DNA from: a virus
Reading direction: 5' to 3' (one strand)
Length of the DNA: 21,681 nucleotides
Virus record (IMG/VR): IMGVR_UViG_3300032267_000071
Location: 1-21,681 of that record
Of the stretch, positions 20,339-21,681 are shown one piece after another (position 1 is the stretch's first letter; every line of letters begins with the position of its first letter). The notes below the pieces were generated by a model, which saw only the letters and a list, made by a program, of their open reading frames with translations, had not been told where the DNA came from and made no database searches. The position numbers and the translations under genes are program-made.

Positions 20339-20899
20339 TTATGCGTACTTCACTGGTCCCGCACCAAATACGGTATAGGTAGGTGTTGCTGCTGTCTTAA
20401 AAATTGTAAATGAGTAAGCATCTTTTGCAGATACGTTTCCTGCTGCAGGGGCTGTGCCACCTGACCAGTTTACTGTTTGAGCATTACTATCAATTGTCAT
20501 GGCTGAGTGCTTATATGCTGTAGCACCATTTGTTGAAATAAAAATAATTGACATTGAATCACCAACGGCTAGTTTAGAAGCCAGGGTAGTGGAACCAGAT
20601 CCTCTTACATTAAGAGTCCAGTCACTAGTATTAGATCCTGTTAAATATAATACCCCTTGAGTATCGGCATCAAAATTTGTAGTAGCAGTAGCAGCAGAGG
20701 TAGACACTGTTGTGCGCTCTTCTGGAGCAATTAATACCTTGTTTGAAAGGTTTTGGGCAGTTGCTAAATCTACAGTTGTTGCTGTATCAATTGCTAATGT
20801 TACGGTTCCGCTTGTACCGCCACCTGTTAACCCTGTTGAGGCTGTTATGCCTGCAATATCAGCGGTAACGTTATCAGCGTTCGTTCTTGCTTTGGTCAA
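20339..20899 (-). CDS. Tail fibre-type protein with TTG start, 186 aa
   Basis: The frame has no ATG near its 5' end; TTG 20899 has GGAG 6 nt upstream and an in-frame stop is not needed to exclude ATG 20915, which is in another frame and closes after four codons. The N-terminus (TKARTNADNVTADIAGITAS) with STGLTGGGTSGTVTLAIDTA is the usual start of many phage tail fibre tips. Residues about 60-186 form a beta domain (TQGVLYLTGSNTSDWTLNVR, SMSIIFISTNGATAYKHSAM, AYSFTIFKTAATPTYTVFGA) common in distal fibre proteins. An extended -10 box lies 26 nt upstream. The glycine-rich cassette 1 follows 9 nt later. Confidence 0.72.
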   Translation of the reverse strand: MTKARTNADNVTADIAGITASTGLTGGGTSGTVTLAIDTATTVDLATAQNLSNKVLIAPEERTTVSTSAATATTNFDADTQGVLYLTGSNTSDWTLNVRGSGSTTLASKLAVGDSMSIIFISTNGATAYKHSAMTIDSNAQTVNWSGGTAPAAGNVSAKDAYSFTIFKTAATPTYTVFGAGPVKYA

Positions 20900-20925
20900 T
20901 TTATGCTCCGATCATTCCTTATGCT

Positions 20926-20934
20926 ATTATAGCA
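20926..20934 (-). promoter_or_regulatory. Extended -10 promoter of the 186-aa gene
   Basis: TGCTATAAT on the minus strand, 2 nt after the stop codon of the 77-aa gene. The hexamer (20931-20926) ends 26 nt before TTG 20899, leaving a short leader containing GGAG (20909-20906). Confidence 0.5.
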
Positions 20935-20936
20935 GA

Positions 20937-21170
20937 TTACTTAACTAAAGCGTTTGCTTCTGCTTCAGTTAGTCCTAGTGCTAGTAGTTTTGCAATACCG
21001 CTGGCTTTTGCTTCCGCTGCTGCTTCCGCTGCTGCAACTGCTGCTGCCTCTTGTTCTGCAAATGCTGCTGCATCTACTTCACGTTGAGCGATTTCTTCAG
21101 CGGTAAGGGGAAGAATTTCTGTTACCCCAGTCTCACAATTAACTACAACTTTTGTTAATGTTTCTGACAT
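20937..21170 (-). CDS. Small helical protein, 77 aa
   Basis: The N-terminus is VVVNCETGVTEILPLTAEEI, followed by a long Ala/Glu helix (AEQEAAAVAAAEAAAEAKAS) and a short helix-turn ending LGLTEAEANALVK. Small Ala/Glu-helical proteins with an LTxEEIAQRE start are common next to fibre genes in phages and may form a coiled coil. The helix is encoded by alternating GCA/GCG/GCT triplets and is locally repetitive. ATG 21170 has AAAGGAG 8 nt upstream. Function unknown. Confidence 0.68.
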   Translation of the reverse strand: MSETLTKVVVNCETGVTEILPLTAEEIAQREVDAAAFAEQEAAAVAAAEAAAEAKASGIAKLLALGLTEAEANALVK

Positions 21171-21188
21171 GATATTTCTCCTTTCTTC

Positions 21189-21681
21189 TTAAGCGTTGGA
21201 TATACCGTATAGATAAAATGATGAGGATGTAAGAAATTGTTTTGTTGAATTATTCAAAAGCGAAATAGAGGTAATTGCGCTAGTTAAATCAATAAGACCT
21301 GCATTTGCCGCCATTGAAGGCGACGGGGAAGTATTACCTTCAGAAGCACCATAAGACGCAACTGGTTTTTTTGCTGTACCAGCATAATTGGGAATATAGA
21401 TTTCTACAATTCCAAAAGTATTAGCATCTGTTAAATTGCCCGCTAGATAAATATCCGTAATATCAGTTGTTGCACTTGCTCTTGCAGATGAACTTGCTGA
21501 ACCATTGCCATAAAGAGCAGTAAATGAATATATGCTACTTGAAAGTCCATTTACTTGAAGCCTAAGAACACCAGTAATGGTTCCAGAGTCGTCATTTCTT
21601 ATGCTTGCTCTTAACACTAAATCTGTATAGGTAGCAGGTATTGATGAGAAGGTAACCGTTGCCGCACTTGATGATAAAACA
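21189..21681 (-). CDS. Distal tail/fibre protein, N-terminus cut off by window edge
   Basis: The frame is open from the right edge to its stop codon at 21189. Translation above GTG 21617 continues without a stop as LSSSAATVTFSSIPATYTDL, so the true start is outside the window. The segment FSSIPATYTDLVLRASIR, followed by LRLQVNGLSSSIYSFTALYG, IYLAGNLTDANTFGIVEIYI and an ending ITSISLLNNSTKQFLTSSSF, is a pattern I know from distal fibre domains of aquatic phages. At least 163 residues are present. The 77-aa gene follows 18 nt later. Confidence 0.72.
   Translation of the reverse strand, partial: VLSSSAATVTFSSIPATYTDLVLRASIRNDDSGTITGVLRLQVNGLSSSIYSFTALYGNGSASSSARASATTDITDIYLAGNLTDANTFGIVEIYIPNYAGTAKKPVASYGASEGNTSPSPSMAANAGLIDLTSAITSISLLNNSTKQFLTSSSFYLYGISNA

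Noticed and set aside
20901-20915. Four-codon upstream reading frame (ATG ATC GGA GCA TAA) before TTG 20899
   Set aside because: Its AAGGA lies directly against the ATG with no spacer, so initiation there is unlikely; probably coincidental.

Overview
This window is a piece of a tailed double-stranded DNA phage genome (Caudoviricetes), AT-rich by eye, with almost every gene on the minus strand. Recognisable structural proteins support the call: an HK97-fold major capsid protein (cut by the left edge), an XkdF-like prohead protease joined to a scaffold, a PBSX-type portal, a very large lectin-like tail protein and a long run of tail-fibre or baseplate-type proteins. The host cannot be read directly. 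An AT-rich phage with an adenosylcobalamin-dependent ribonucleotide reductase, many apparently leaderless starts and a secreted SLT-type lysozyme would fit a low-GC freshwater actinobacterium, but that is an inference of low to moderate confidence.

Layout, in transcription order (right to left). (1) 21681-16158: fibre region. A partial distal-tail protein, a helical 77-aa protein, a TTG-started fibre protein, then three cassettes in which a glycine-rich adhesin-like gene is followed directly by a short gene of the FAxxENN type (19487-20329 with 19221-19484; 17853-18320 with 17645-17842; 16508-17641 with 16158-16508). Two small structural genes lie between the first and second cassette. (2) 16094-15546: one plus-strand gene for an exported lysozyme-like transglycosylase. 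It has its own extended -10 promoter, a 5'-end hairpin, a strong Shine-Dalgarno sequence and an end terminator that also looks usable by the opposing transcript. A second, textbook-like intrinsic terminator lies inside its coding sequence. (3) 15400-9971: seven more fibre or baseplate-like genes, restarted by a minus-strand promoter. Two large ones (9971-11353, 11841-13775) are built from shared repeat modules. (4) 9817-7787: nrdJ, a monomeric class II ribonucleotide reductase, in the middle of the structural genes, behind a leader with two mutually exclusive hairpins. (5) 7751-1: the head module: 1219-aa lectin-like protein, small unknown protein, portal, protease-scaffold (with a convincing internal start for a free scaffold) and capsid protein.

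Regulation has a recurrent signature. An extended -10 box (TGnTATAAT or a near match) precedes about ten minus-strand genes. At five of them (starts 2073, 4073, 14231, 15400, 19201) it ends only 6-9 nt before the ATG and no Shine-Dalgarno sequence is present, which predicts leaderless mRNAs. Most other genes have a Shine-Dalgarno sequence or a stop/start overlap (TAATG at 14882, 16508 and 18320). No gene-free stretch exceeds 300 bases. I saw no tRNA, CRISPR array, insertion sequence, integrase or terminase gene.
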